Shown: in pieces, positions 47,670 to 54,749 of the stretch
Position numbering within the stretch: position 1 is the stretch's first letter
How the letters are laid out: every line of letters starts with the position of its first letter
NCBI GenBank assembly: GCA_037034305.1
Contig: JBAGJY010000004.1
Coordinates: 124,001 to 188,000 of the forward strand
From: Streptantibioticus_A sp037034305
Lineage (GTDB): Bacteria > Actinomycetota > Actinomycetes > Streptomycetales > Streptomycetaceae
Direction: 5' to 3'
DNA: 64,000 nt
Translations under genes and position numbers: made by a program
The notes under the pieces: generated by a model
The model's database searches: none
The model's input: the letters and a program-made list of their open reading frames with translations, nothing else
Told to the model about the DNA's origin: nothing

Positions 47670-47717
47670 ATGCGTTTCGGGCTGCTTCTTCTTAGCTGCC
47701 GCGGCGAGGGCCTGTAG
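47670..47717 (+). CDS. leuA leader peptide, 15 codons with four consecutive Leu
   Basis: The frame encodes MRFGLLLLSCRGEGL and ends with TAG. The Leu run is CTG CTT CTT CTT, using the rare CTT codon three times. It ends 91 bp before leuA. Leader-peptide control of leuA by leucine is known or predicted in actinobacteria. The downstream RNA shows a 12-bp stem with one mismatch and a possible pseudoknot rather than a T-run terminator, so control may act on folding or translation. Confidence 0.8.
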   Translation: MRFGLLLLSCRGEGL

Positions 47718-47775
47718 TCGAGGCCGACCCCCTCCCCGCGGAGATCGGTGATGCGCGAATCCCGCCCCGTCGGCC
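47699..47775 (+). promoter_or_regulatory. leuA leader RNA structure, stem with candidate pseudoknot
   Basis: CCGCGGCGAGGG (47699-47710), inside the leader coding sequence right after the Leu run, pairs with CCCTCCCCGCGG (47730-47741), 11 of 12 positions. GGCCGAC in the loop (47722-47728) is complementary to GTCGGCC (47769-47775), which would close a pseudoknot 33 nt before the leuA start. A ribosome stalled on the Leu codons would cover the 5' arm and dissolve the structure, a plausible leucine switch. Confidence 0.65.
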
Positions 47776-47808
47776 GCCCGAGCCAAAAGGACTCTGGAGC
47801 CTCACAGC

Positions 47809-49578
47809 ATGAGCAGCACCCCCAACAGCGTCGGCGGGCCCACGCCCATCACCGCCGCCACGGTCCGCCAGCGCCCGTCCGGGATGCCGATCCACCGGTA
47901 CCGCCCGTACGAGGCGGTGCGGATCCCCGACCGCACCTGGCCTGAGCAGCGGATCACCAAGGCGCCCCGCTGGCTTTCCACCGACCTGCGGGACGGCAAC
48001 CAGGCGCTGATCGACCCGATGTCCCCGGCCCGTAAGAGGGCGATGTTCGACCTGCTGGTCGGCATGGGCTACAAGGAGATCGAGGTCGGCTTCCCGTCCT
48101 CCGGAGAGACCGACTTCGCGTTCGTGCGCTCGATCATCGAGGAGGGCGCGATCCCGGAGGACGTGACGATCTCCGTCCTGACCCAGGCGCGCGAGGAACT
48201 GATCGAGCGCACCGTCGAGTCACTGCGCGGCGCTCCGCGCGCCACCGTGCACCTGTACAACGCGACCGCGCCGCTGTTCCGCCGGGTGGTGTTCCGCGGC
48301 GGGCGCGAGGAGACCAGGCAGATCGCGGTGGACGGCACCCGGCTGGTGATGGAGTACGCCGACAAGATCCTCGGCGACCAGACGGTCTTCGGCTACCAGT
48401 ACAGCCCGGAGATCTTCACCGACACCGAACTGGACTTCGCGCTGGAGGTCTGCGAGGCGGTGATGGACGTCTGGCAGCCGCAGGAGGGCCGCGAGATCAT
48501 CCTCAACCTGCCCGCCACCGTGGAGCGTTCGACGCCCAGCACGCACGCCGACCGCTTCGAGTGGATGTCGCGGAACCTGACCCGCCGCGAGTACGTCTGC
48601 CTGTCGGTGCATCCGCACAACGACCGCGGCACCGCGGTCGCCGCCGCCGAACTGGCCATCATGGCCGGGGCCGACCGCATCGAGGGCTGCCTGTTCGGCC
48701 AGGGCGAGCGCACCGGCAACGTCGACCTGGTCACCCTGGGAATGAACCTGTTCTCCCAGGGAGTCGACCCGCAGATCGACTTCTCCCGGATCGACGACAT
48801 CCGCCGCACCGCCGAGTACTGCAACCAGATGGAGGTCCACCCGCGCCACCCCTACGCGGGCGACCTGGTCTACACCGCCTTCTCCGGCTCCCACCAGGAC
48901 GCCATCAAGAAGGGCTTCGAGGCGCTGGAGGCGGACGCGGCGGCGCAGGGCAGGTCCGTGGACGAGATCGAGTGGGCGGTTCCCTACCTGCCCATCGACC
49001 CCAAGGACGTCGGCCGTTCCTACGAGGCCGTGATCCGGGTCAACTCCCAGTCCGGCAAGGGCGGTGTCGCCTACGTCCTGAAGAACGACCACAAGCTGGA
49101 CCTGCCGCGCCGGATGCAGATCGAGTTCTCGAAGATCATCCAGAACAAGACCGACGCCGAGGGCGGCGAGGTCACCCCGGCCGAGATCTGGGCGGTCTTC
49201 CAGGACGAGTACCTGCCGACGCCGGACAACGCCTGGGGCCGGATCGCGCTGCGCTCCGCGCAGACCTCGACCACCAACGACGGCGGCGACGCGCTCACCG
49301 TCGAGGCGGTGGTGGACGGCGCCGAGACCGTGCTGACCGGCACCGGCAACGGCCCGCTGGCCGCGTTCGTCGACGCGCTGGCCGCCACCGGCGTGGACGT
49401 ACGGGTGCTGGACTACGCCGAGCACGCGCAGACCGAGGGCGCGGCCGCCCAGGCCGCCTCCTACGTGGAGTGCGCGATCGACGGCAAGGTGCTGTGGGGC
49501 GTCGGCATCGACGCCAACATCGTGCGCGCCTCGATCAAGGCCGTGGTCTCCGCGGTCAACCGGGCGTACCGCGACTGA
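47809..49578 (+). CDS. leuA: 2-isopropylmalate synthase
   Basis: A 589-residue enzyme that condenses acetyl-CoA with 2-oxoisovalerate, the first committed step of leucine synthesis. The catalytic TIM barrel (about residues 50-330) has STDLRDGNQALIDPMS (metal and catalytic Arg/Asp), VGFPSSGETDF, VHPHNDRGTAVAAAE and LFGQGERTGNVDL. The C-terminal LeuA allosteric domain (about 450-589) is where leucine feedback acts. ATG 47809 follows the leader region. Besides feedback, leader-mediated control by Leu is expected. A hairpin follows the gene. Confidence 0.97.
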   Translation: MSSTPNSVGGPTPITAATVRQRPSGMPIHRYRPYEAVRIPDRTWPEQRITKAPRWLSTDLRDGNQALIDPMSPARKRAMFDLLVGMGYKEIEVGFPSSGETDFAFVRSIIEEGAIPEDVTISVLTQAREELIERTVESLRGAPRATVHLYNATAPLFRRVVFRGGREETRQIAVDGTRLVMEYADKILGDQTVFGYQYSPEIFTDTELDFALEVCEAVMDVWQPQEGREIILNLPATVERSTPSTHADRFEWMSRNLTRREYVCLSVHPHNDRGTAVAAAELAIMAGADRIEGCLFGQGERTGNVDLVTLGMNLFSQGVDPQIDFSRIDDIRRTAEYCNQMEVHPRHPYAGDLVYTAFSGSHQDAIKKGFEALEADAAAQGRSVDEIEWAVPYLPIDPKDVGRSYEAVIRVNSQSGKGGVAYVLKNDHKLDLPRRMQIEFSKIIQNKTDAEGGEVTPAEIWAVFQDEYLPTPDNAWGRIALRSAQTSTTNDGGDALTVEAVVDGAETVLTGTGNGPLAAFVDALAATGVDVRVLDYAEHAQTEGAAAQAASYVECAIDGKVLWGVGIDANIVRASIKAVVSAVNRAYRD

Positions 49579-49597
49579 CCCGACGGGCGACCCACCC

Positions 49598-49634
49598 GGT
49601 CCCGGTCGCCGACGCGGCGGCCGGGACCGCGTTT
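49598..49634 (+). terminator. Hairpin terminator after leuA
   Basis: GGTCCCGG (49598-49605) pairs with CCGGGACC (49621-49628), with an inner CGCC/GGCG extension, followed by a GTTTT tail. It lies about 20 bp after the leuA stop. Confidence 0.8.
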
Positions 49635-49831
49635 TCGCCCTTCGCGTGACCGGATGTGTACGCGGTACTGACTGCACGTCACGTGTGTGGCTAACATCAC
49701 TCCAACACGGCGCCGTTGCCGGAGCGTTACCACTACGCCGAGCCGCGCTGCCTCCGGTGCCCGTGCCGTGGAACGCGATCGGACGTCGCGGAAGTTCGCA
49801 TGTGCCAGGACGAGCCGCCGGAGGGTGCATC

Positions 49832-50551
49832 GTGGGTCTGCCATCGCCGGAACCGCGCTGTCGAAGCCGATTTCCCTGGGGGGTGCGCACCGTCTGGCAC
49901 ACCGAGGGCGACGGTGAGTTCTACTGTCCCGACTGCGGCGGTGACCGCAACTACTGCCGCCGCACCGGGGTACGGCGGTTCACCGTGCTGGGCGTCCCGC
50001 TGCTGACCCGCGGACCGGCGGGCACCATCGCCGAGTGCGGCGTGTGCCACCGCCGGTACGGGCTCGACGTGCTGGACGCGCCCACCAGCAGCCGGTTCGC
50101 CGCGATGCTGCGGGACGCGGTGCACACCATCGCCCTCGCGGTGCTCACCGCGGGTGGCGCCGGATCGCGGCAGGCCCGGCAGGCCGCGCTGGAGGCGGTG
50201 CGCGAGGCCGGGTTCAGCGACTGCACCGAGGACCAGCTGATCGGTCTGCTGGCCGCGCTCGCCGCCGACGAGGGGCGGCTGCCCGGCTCGTACGACTCGC
50301 TGGCGGGCGCCCTGGACGGCTGCGGGACCTGGCTGTCGATCGAACTGCACGAGGCCCTGGAGCCGCTCACCAGGCACCTCGCGCCGCAGGGCAGGGAGCG
50401 GGTGCTGCTGCAGGGCGCCCGCATCGCGCTCGCCGACGGCCCGTACCTGCCCGCGGAGCGGGAGGTGCTGGGCGCCGTGGGCCGCTCGCTGCGGCTGCCC
50501 GCGGAGGACACCGACCGGCTACTGGAGGCGGCCGCCCGTACCCCTTCGTAG
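49832..50551 (+). CDS. TerB-like protein with N-terminal zinc ribbon
   Basis: A protein of about 239 residues. An N-terminal zinc ribbon is formed by FYCPDCGGDRNYC and, after a hydrophobic strand (RRFTVLGVPLL), ECGVCHRRYGLD. The rest is helical and resembles the TerB tellurite-resistance domain, including the late motif ARIALADGPYLPAEREVLG, a typical acidic metal-binding helix pair. GTG 49832 has GGAGGG at 49820-49825; GTG 49883 (WGVRTVWHTEG) is the other likely start and begins at the conserved-looking part. The role is unknown; no other ter genes are nearby. Confidence 0.7.
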   Translation: MGLPSPEPRCRSRFPWGVRTVWHTEGDGEFYCPDCGGDRNYCRRTGVRRFTVLGVPLLTRGPAGTIAECGVCHRRYGLDVLDAPTSSRFAAMLRDAVHTIALAVLTAGGAGSRQARQAALEAVREAGFSDCTEDQLIGLLAALAADEGRLPGSYDSLAGALDGCGTWLSIELHEALEPLTRHLAPQGRERVLLQGARIALADGPYLPAEREVLGAVGRSLRLPAEDTDRLLEAAARTPS

Positions 50552-50553
50552 GC

Positions 50554-50559
50554 GACAAT
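50554..50559 (+). promoter_or_regulatory. GACAAT box before the recO upstream reading frame
   Basis: GACAAT ends 6 nt before ATG 50566, the same geometry as at hemW and era. If it is a -10, the message begins at this ATG and the short frame below would be translated first. Confidence 0.4.
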
Positions 50560-50565
50560 GGCCTC

Positions 50566-50655
50566 ATGCTGCGTTCTTGCGGGGAACACTCCATCCGACC
50601 GCGGTCCCGCCGCGGGCCGCGTCCGCGGCCGGGCACCCGGGGCGGCGGGCGATGA
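50566..50655 (+). CDS. Short upstream frame coupled to recO
   Basis: A 29-codon frame starts MLRSCGEHSIRPRSRRG and ends in Arg/Gly/Pro-rich sequence. Its TGA overlaps the recO ATG (ATGA, 50652-50655). It starts 6 nt after a GACAAT box, and recO itself has no Shine-Dalgarno, so a leaderless upstream frame handing ribosomes to recO is plausible. Low-complexity composition means it could also be chance. Confidence 0.45.
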   Translation: MLRSCGEHSIRPRSRRGPRPRPGTRGGGR

Positions 50656-51434
50656 GTCTGTTCCGCGACGACGGCGTGGTCCTGCGCACCCAGAAGCTGG
50701 GGGAGGCGGACCGGATCGTCACCATCCTCACCCGGCGCCAGGGCCGGGTGCGCGCGGTGGCCCGGGGAGTACGGCGCACCAAGTCGAAGTTCGGCGCCCG
50801 GCTGGAGCCGTTCTCCCATGTCGACGTGCAGTTCTTCGCCCGCGGTGGGGAACTGGTGGGCCGCGGGCTGCCGTTGTGCACCCAGGTCGAGTCGATCGCC
50901 GCCTACGGCAGCGACATCGTCACCGACTACGCCCGCTACACCGCCGGTACCGCGATGCTGGAGACCGCCGAGCGGTTCACCGATCACGAGGGTGAACCCG
51001 CCGTGCAGCAGTACCTGCTGCTGGTCGGGGGCCTGCGTACGCTGGCCGCCGGGACGCACGACCCACGGCTGGTGCTGGACGCCTTCCTGCTGCGGTCGCT
51101 CGCGGTCAACGGCTACGCGCCCAGCTTCGAGGCCTGCGCCAAATGCGGACTGCCCGGCCCGAACCGGTTCTTCTCGGTCGCATCGGGCGGAGTGGTGTGC
51201 GGCCAGTGCCGGGTGCCCGGCAGCGTCGTACCCTCTCCGGAGTCGCTGGAACTGCTGGGCGCGCTGCTCACCGGGGACTGGGAGACCGCGGACGCCTGCG
51301 AGGAGCGCCACTCCCGGGAGGGCAGCGGGATCGTCGCCGCGTACCTGCAGTGGCACCTGGAGCGGGGGCTGCGTTCGCTGCGGTTCGTGGACAGCGGCGG
51401 CGCGGGCGTGGGGCGAAGCCCGCAGAACTTCTAG
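50652..51434 (+). CDS. recO: DNA repair protein RecO
   Basis: A 260-residue recombination mediator that loads RecA with RecR/RecF at gaps. The N-terminal OB-fold begins LFRDDGVVLRTQKLGEADRI, with GRVRAVARGVRRTKSKFGAR; the central helical part is TGTAMLETAERFTDHEG-like, and the C-terminal zinc finger is FEACAKCG with VVCGQCR. ATG 50652 is set by the conserved start MSLFRDDG. It overlaps the upstream short frame by ATGA and is followed by uppS after 25 bp. Confidence 0.94.
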   Translation: MSLFRDDGVVLRTQKLGEADRIVTILTRRQGRVRAVARGVRRTKSKFGARLEPFSHVDVQFFARGGELVGRGLPLCTQVESIAAYGSDIVTDYARYTAGTAMLETAERFTDHEGEPAVQQYLLLVGGLRTLAAGTHDPRLVLDAFLLRSLAVNGYAPSFEACAKCGLPGPNRFFSVASGGVVCGQCRVPGSVVPSPESLELLGALLTGDWETADACEERHSREGSGIVAAYLQWHLERGLRSLRFVDSGGAGVGRSPQNF

Positions 51435-51459
51435 AACAGGAAAGTAGGGAACAACGCAC

Positions 51460-52263
51460 ATGGCACGTCGTGGGATCCTCGGCCGGGGCCGACGCGAGTA
51501 CCAGACGCCGGAGCCGCACCCGTCGGGCGCCCGGCCGCCGAAGATCCCTGGCGAACTGGTGCCCAACCATGTCGCGATCGTCATGGACGGCAACGGCCGC
51601 TGGGCGAAGCAGCGCGGCCTGCCGCGCACCGAGGGCCACAAGGTCGGCGAGGGCGTCGTGCTCGACGTGCTCAGGGGCTGCATCGAGATGGGCGTCAAGA
51701 ACCTGTCGCTGTACGCCTTCTCCACCGAGAACTGGAAGCGGTCGCCGGAGGAGGTCCGCTTCCTGATGAACTTCAACCGCGACGTGATCCGGCGCCGTCG
51801 CGACGAGATGGACGCGATGGGCATTCGCATCCGGTGGACCGGGCGGATGCCGAAGCTGTGGAAGTCCGTGGTCCAGGAGCTCCAGGTCGCCCAGGAGCAG
51901 ACCAAGGACAACGACGTGATGACGCTGTACTTCTGCGTCAACTACGGCGGCCGGGCGGAGATCGCGGACGCGGCGGCGAAGCTGGCGGCGGACGTCAAGG
52001 CGGGCCGCCTCGACCCGGCCAAGGTCAACGAGAAGACTCTGGCCAAGTACATGTACTACCCGGACATGCCGGACGTCGACCTGTTCGTCCGTCCGTCCGG
52101 TGAGCAGCGCACCTCCAACTACCTGATCTGGCAGAGCGCTTACGCGGAGATGGTGTTCCAGGACGTTCTCTGGCCGGATTTCGATCGCCGCGACCTGTGG
52201 CGGGCGTGCCTGGAGTACGCCTCCCGTGACCGGCGCTTCGGTGGCGCGTTGCCGAACCCGTAA
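51460..52263 (+). CDS. uppS: Isoprenyl transferase (undecaprenyl/polyprenyl diphosphate synthase)
   Basis: A 267-residue cis-prenyltransferase making the long-chain polyprenyl carrier for cell-wall precursors. Region I is HVAIVMDGNGRWAKQRGLPR (catalytic Asp); others are GHKVGEGV, LYAFSTENWKR, VNYGGRAEIADAA, and the C-terminal DLFVRPSGEQRTSNYLIWQS. ATG 51460 follows purine-rich AGGAAAGTAGGGAA. It is probably co-transcribed with recO. A hairpin inside the 3' end of the convergent zur gene (about 52288-52313) may end this transcript. Confidence 0.95.
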   Translation: MARRGILGRGRREYQTPEPHPSGARPPKIPGELVPNHVAIVMDGNGRWAKQRGLPRTEGHKVGEGVVLDVLRGCIEMGVKNLSLYAFSTENWKRSPEEVRFLMNFNRDVIRRRRDEMDAMGIRIRWTGRMPKLWKSVVQELQVAQEQTKDNDVMTLYFCVNYGGRAEIADAAAKLAADVKAGRLDPAKVNEKTLAKYMYYPDMPDVDLFVRPSGEQRTSNYLIWQSAYAEMVFQDVLWPDFDRRDLWRACLEYASRDRRFGGALPNP

Positions 52264-52278
52264 GCGGGTCCGGCGCGC

Positions 52279-52719
52279 CTACCGGGAGCTTCGGGGGGCC
52301 TCGCCCCCGGAGCGTCCCGCCGCGCACTCCGCGCAGGTGCCGAAGATCTCGATGGTGTGGTCCACGTCCACATAGCCGTGCTCGGCGGCGATCGCGTCAG
52401 CCCACTTCTCGACCGCGGGACCCTCGACCTCGACGGCCTTGCCGCAGCCCCGGCAGACCAGGTGGTGATGGTGGCCACTGCTGCACCGGCGGTAGACGGC
52501 CTCGCCGTCACTGGTGCGCAGCACGTCCACCTCGCCCGCGTCGGCGAGCGACTGCAGCGTGCGGTAGACGGTGGTCAGGCCCACCGAGTCGCCGCGGTGC
52601 CGCAGCAGATCGTGCAGTTCCTGGGCGCTGCGGAACTCGTCGACCTCCGCGAGGGCGGCCGACACGGCAGCGCGCTGGCGGGTGGCGCGTCCCTGGACGG
52701 GGGGGTTGGCGGTGGCCAC
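52279..52719 (-). CDS. zur: Fur-family zinc uptake regulator Zur
   Basis: A 146-residue metalloregulator. The winged helix includes RATRQRAAVSAALAEVDEF and GLTTVYRTLQSLADAGEVD; metal-site residues appear in SGHHHHLVCRGCGKAVEVE (His cluster, first Cys pair) and GTCAECAAG (second pair, structural zinc). GTG 52719 was chosen because GGAGG stands 8 nt upstream. Position between uppS and glyS matches Streptomyces Zur, which represses zinc uptake and zinc-free ribosomal protein genes. Unlike many relatives, no znuABC genes accompany it here. Confidence 0.9.
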   Translation of the reverse strand: MATANPPVQGRATRQRAAVSAALAEVDEFRSAQELHDLLRHRGDSVGLTTVYRTLQSLADAGEVDVLRTSDGEAVYRRCSSGHHHHLVCRGCGKAVEVEGPAVEKWADAIAAEHGYVDVDHTIEIFGTCAECAAGRSGGEAPRSSR

Positions 52720-52881
52720 GGTCTCGTCCTCCTCGTTCCGGCTCGCTCCCATTGTGCCAGTGCCGGATGATCGTAAAGCGAATCCGATTTGGTCAGGAGG
52801 CCTCGGGCGCCGGTAACCTGAGTTATTCGCTGGGCCGCAGCGGATCCCACTTGACCGCTTCGTCGTAATGAAGAGAGCACC

Positions 52882-54264
52882 GTGGCCGCCGACAAGATCG
52901 ACACCATCGTCAGCCTGAGCAAGCGCCGTGGCTTCGTCTACCCCTGCTCCGAGATCTACGGTGGCCAGCGCGCCGCCTGGGACTACGGACCACTGGGCGT
53001 GGAGCTCAAGGAGAACATCAAGCGCCAGTGGTGGCGCTCCATGGTCACCTCGCGCGACGACGTGGTCGGTATCGACTCGTCGGTGATCCTGGCCCGTGAG
53101 GTCTGGGAGGCGTCCGGGCACGTGGCGACCTTCACCGACCCGTTGACCGAGTGCACCTCCTGCCACAAGCGCTTCCGCGCCGACCACCTGGAGGAGGCGT
53201 ACGAGGCCAAGCACGGCCGGATGCCCGCGGGCGGCCTGGCCGACATCAACTGCCCCAACTGCGGCAACAAGGGCGGTTTCACCGAGCCCAAGCAGTTCTC
53301 CGGCCTGCTCTCCACCCACCTCGGCCCGACCCAGGACTCCGGCTCGGTGGCCTATCTGCGGCCGGAGACCGCGCAGGGCATCTTCACCAACTTCGCGGCC
53401 GTCCAGCAGACCTCGCGCAAGAAGCCGCCGTTCGGCATCGCCCAGGTCGGCAAGTCCTTCCGCAACGAGATCACTCCGGGCAACTTCATCTTCCGCACCC
53501 GCGAGTTCGAGCAGATGGAGATGGAGTTCTTCGTCAAGCCGGGCGAGGACGAGAAGTGGCACGAGTACTGGATGGACCAGCGCTGGAACTGGTACCGCGA
53601 CCTCGGCATCCGCGAGGAGAACATCCGCTGGTACGAGCACCCGAAGGAGAAGCTCTCCCACTACTCCAAGCGCACCGCTGACATCGAGTACCGCTTCAAC
53701 TTCGGCGGCACCGAGTTCTCCGAGCTGGAGGGTGTGGCCAACCGCACCGACTACGACCTGGGCGCGCACTCCAAGGCCTCCGGCCAGGACCTGTCGTACT
53801 TCGACCAGGAGGCGGGCGAGCGCTGGACCCCGTACGTGATCGAGCCCGCGGCCGGTGTCAACCGCGCCATGCTCGCCTTCATGCTCGACGCCTACAACGA
53901 GGACGAGGCGCCCAACGCCAAGGGCCAGATGGAGAAGCGCACCGTGATGCGCCTCGACCCGCGCCTCGCCCCGGTCAAGGTCGCCGTGCTGCCGCTGTCC
54001 CGCAACCCGCAGCTGTCGCCCAAGGCCAAGGGCCTCGCCGCGGACCTGCGGAAGAACTGGAACATCGAGTTCGATGACGCGGGCGCCATCGGCCGCCGCT
54101 ACCGCCGCCAGGACGAGATCGGCACCCCGTTCTGCGTCACGGTCGACTTCGACACCCTGGACGACAACGCGGTGACGGTGCGCGAGCGCGACACCATGAA
54201 GCAGGAGCGGGTCTCGCTGGACCAGGTACAGGCCTACCTGGGCGGCCGTCTGCTCGGCTGCTGA
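52882..54264 (+). CDS. glyS: Glycyl-tRNA synthetase (single-chain type)
   Basis: A 460-residue class II synthetase of the homodimeric type. Motif 1 region is KRRGFVYPCSEIYGGQRAAW; CTSCHKRFRADH and CPNCGNKG form a zinc-ribbon-like insertion; motif 2 is SFRNEITPGNFIFRTREFEQ; motif 3 is EPAAGVNRAMLAFMLDAY; the C-terminal anticodon-binding domain includes LAPVKVAVLPLSRNPQ. GTG 52882 starts MAADKIDTIVSL. Divergent from zur. A 22-bp perfect hairpin ends the gene. Confidence 0.96.
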   Translation: MAADKIDTIVSLSKRRGFVYPCSEIYGGQRAAWDYGPLGVELKENIKRQWWRSMVTSRDDVVGIDSSVILAREVWEASGHVATFTDPLTECTSCHKRFRADHLEEAYEAKHGRMPAGGLADINCPNCGNKGGFTEPKQFSGLLSTHLGPTQDSGSVAYLRPETAQGIFTNFAAVQQTSRKKPPFGIAQVGKSFRNEITPGNFIFRTREFEQMEMEFFVKPGEDEKWHEYWMDQRWNWYRDLGIREENIRWYEHPKEKLSHYSKRTADIEYRFNFGGTEFSELEGVANRTDYDLGAHSKASGQDLSYFDQEAGERWTPYVIEPAAGVNRAMLAFMLDAYNEDEAPNAKGQMEKRTVMRLDPRLAPVKVAVLPLSRNPQLSPKAKGLAADLRKNWNIEFDDAGAIGRRYRRQDEIGTPFCVTVDFDTLDDNAVTVRERDTMKQERVSLDQVQAYLGGRLLGC

Positions 54265-54270
54265 CGCGTA

Positions 54271-54323
54271 CGGCGAGGGGCCGCGGGCTTGGTGACGCCA
54301 AGCCCGCGGCCCCTCGCCGTTTT
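54271..54323. terminator. Perfect 22-bp bidirectional hairpin between glyS and the MarR gene
   Basis: Arms 54271-54292 and 54298-54319 are fully complementary (starting CGGCGAGGGGCCGCGG) around a 5-nt TGACG loop, followed by TTTT. It is the longest uninterrupted stem in the window and serves convergent glyS and marR-type transcripts. Confidence 0.9.
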
Positions 54324-54329
54324 GCCGTG

Positions 54330-54749
54330 TCAGTCCAGCAGCCGGTCGACGATCCGCTCCAGCGCCGCCAGGTCCTGCGGCGGCAGGGCGAGCAGCGCCT
54401 CGGGCGGGGTGTCGAGTATGCGGTCGGCCTCCTCGGCCGCGGCCTTGCCCTGCGGCGTGATGTGCACCAGCTTGGAGCGGCGGTCCGCCGGGTTGGCGGT
54501 GCGCTCCACCAGGCCGCGCCTGGCCAGGTCGTCCACGATCAAGGTGGCGTAGGGCGCGTCGATCATCATGTAGTCGGCCAGCGAGCGCAGGGTGTGCGGC
54601 TGGCTGGCGATCCGCCGCAGCGCCTTGACCCGGTTGAAGCTCATGCCCAGCGCCTCGGAGACCTCCTTGCGGCGGTCGTGCTGCTCCAGCAGCAGCACCC
54701 GTAGCTCGTGCCAGACCCGGGTGGCGGTCGCTACCTTCTCGTCCATCAC
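54330..54749 (-). CDS. MarR family transcriptional regulator
   Basis: A 139-residue winged-helix dimer. The HTH is KVSEALGMSFNRVKALRRIA-like at residues 29-50 region, followed by LRSLADYMMIDAPYATLIVD (recognition helix) and the wing DLARRGLVERTANPADRRSK, the MarR hallmark. The GTG start at 54749 overlaps the MFS stop (4 bp), so it is the second gene of an exporter operon and probably its repressor, acting at the palindrome at 56209-56241. Confidence 0.88.
   Translation of the reverse strand: MMDEKVATATRVWHELRVLLLEQHDRRKEVSEALGMSFNRVKALRRIASQPHTLRSLADYMMIDAPYATLIVDDLARRGLVERTANPADRRSKLVHITPQGKAAAEEADRILDTPPEALLALPPQDLAALERIVDRLLD

Noticed and set aside
49716..50006. 96-codon frame starting at TTG before the TerB-like gene
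   Set aside because: It overlaps the better-supported gene in another frame and loses coherence after its first 20 residues; its Cys pairs are probably chance.
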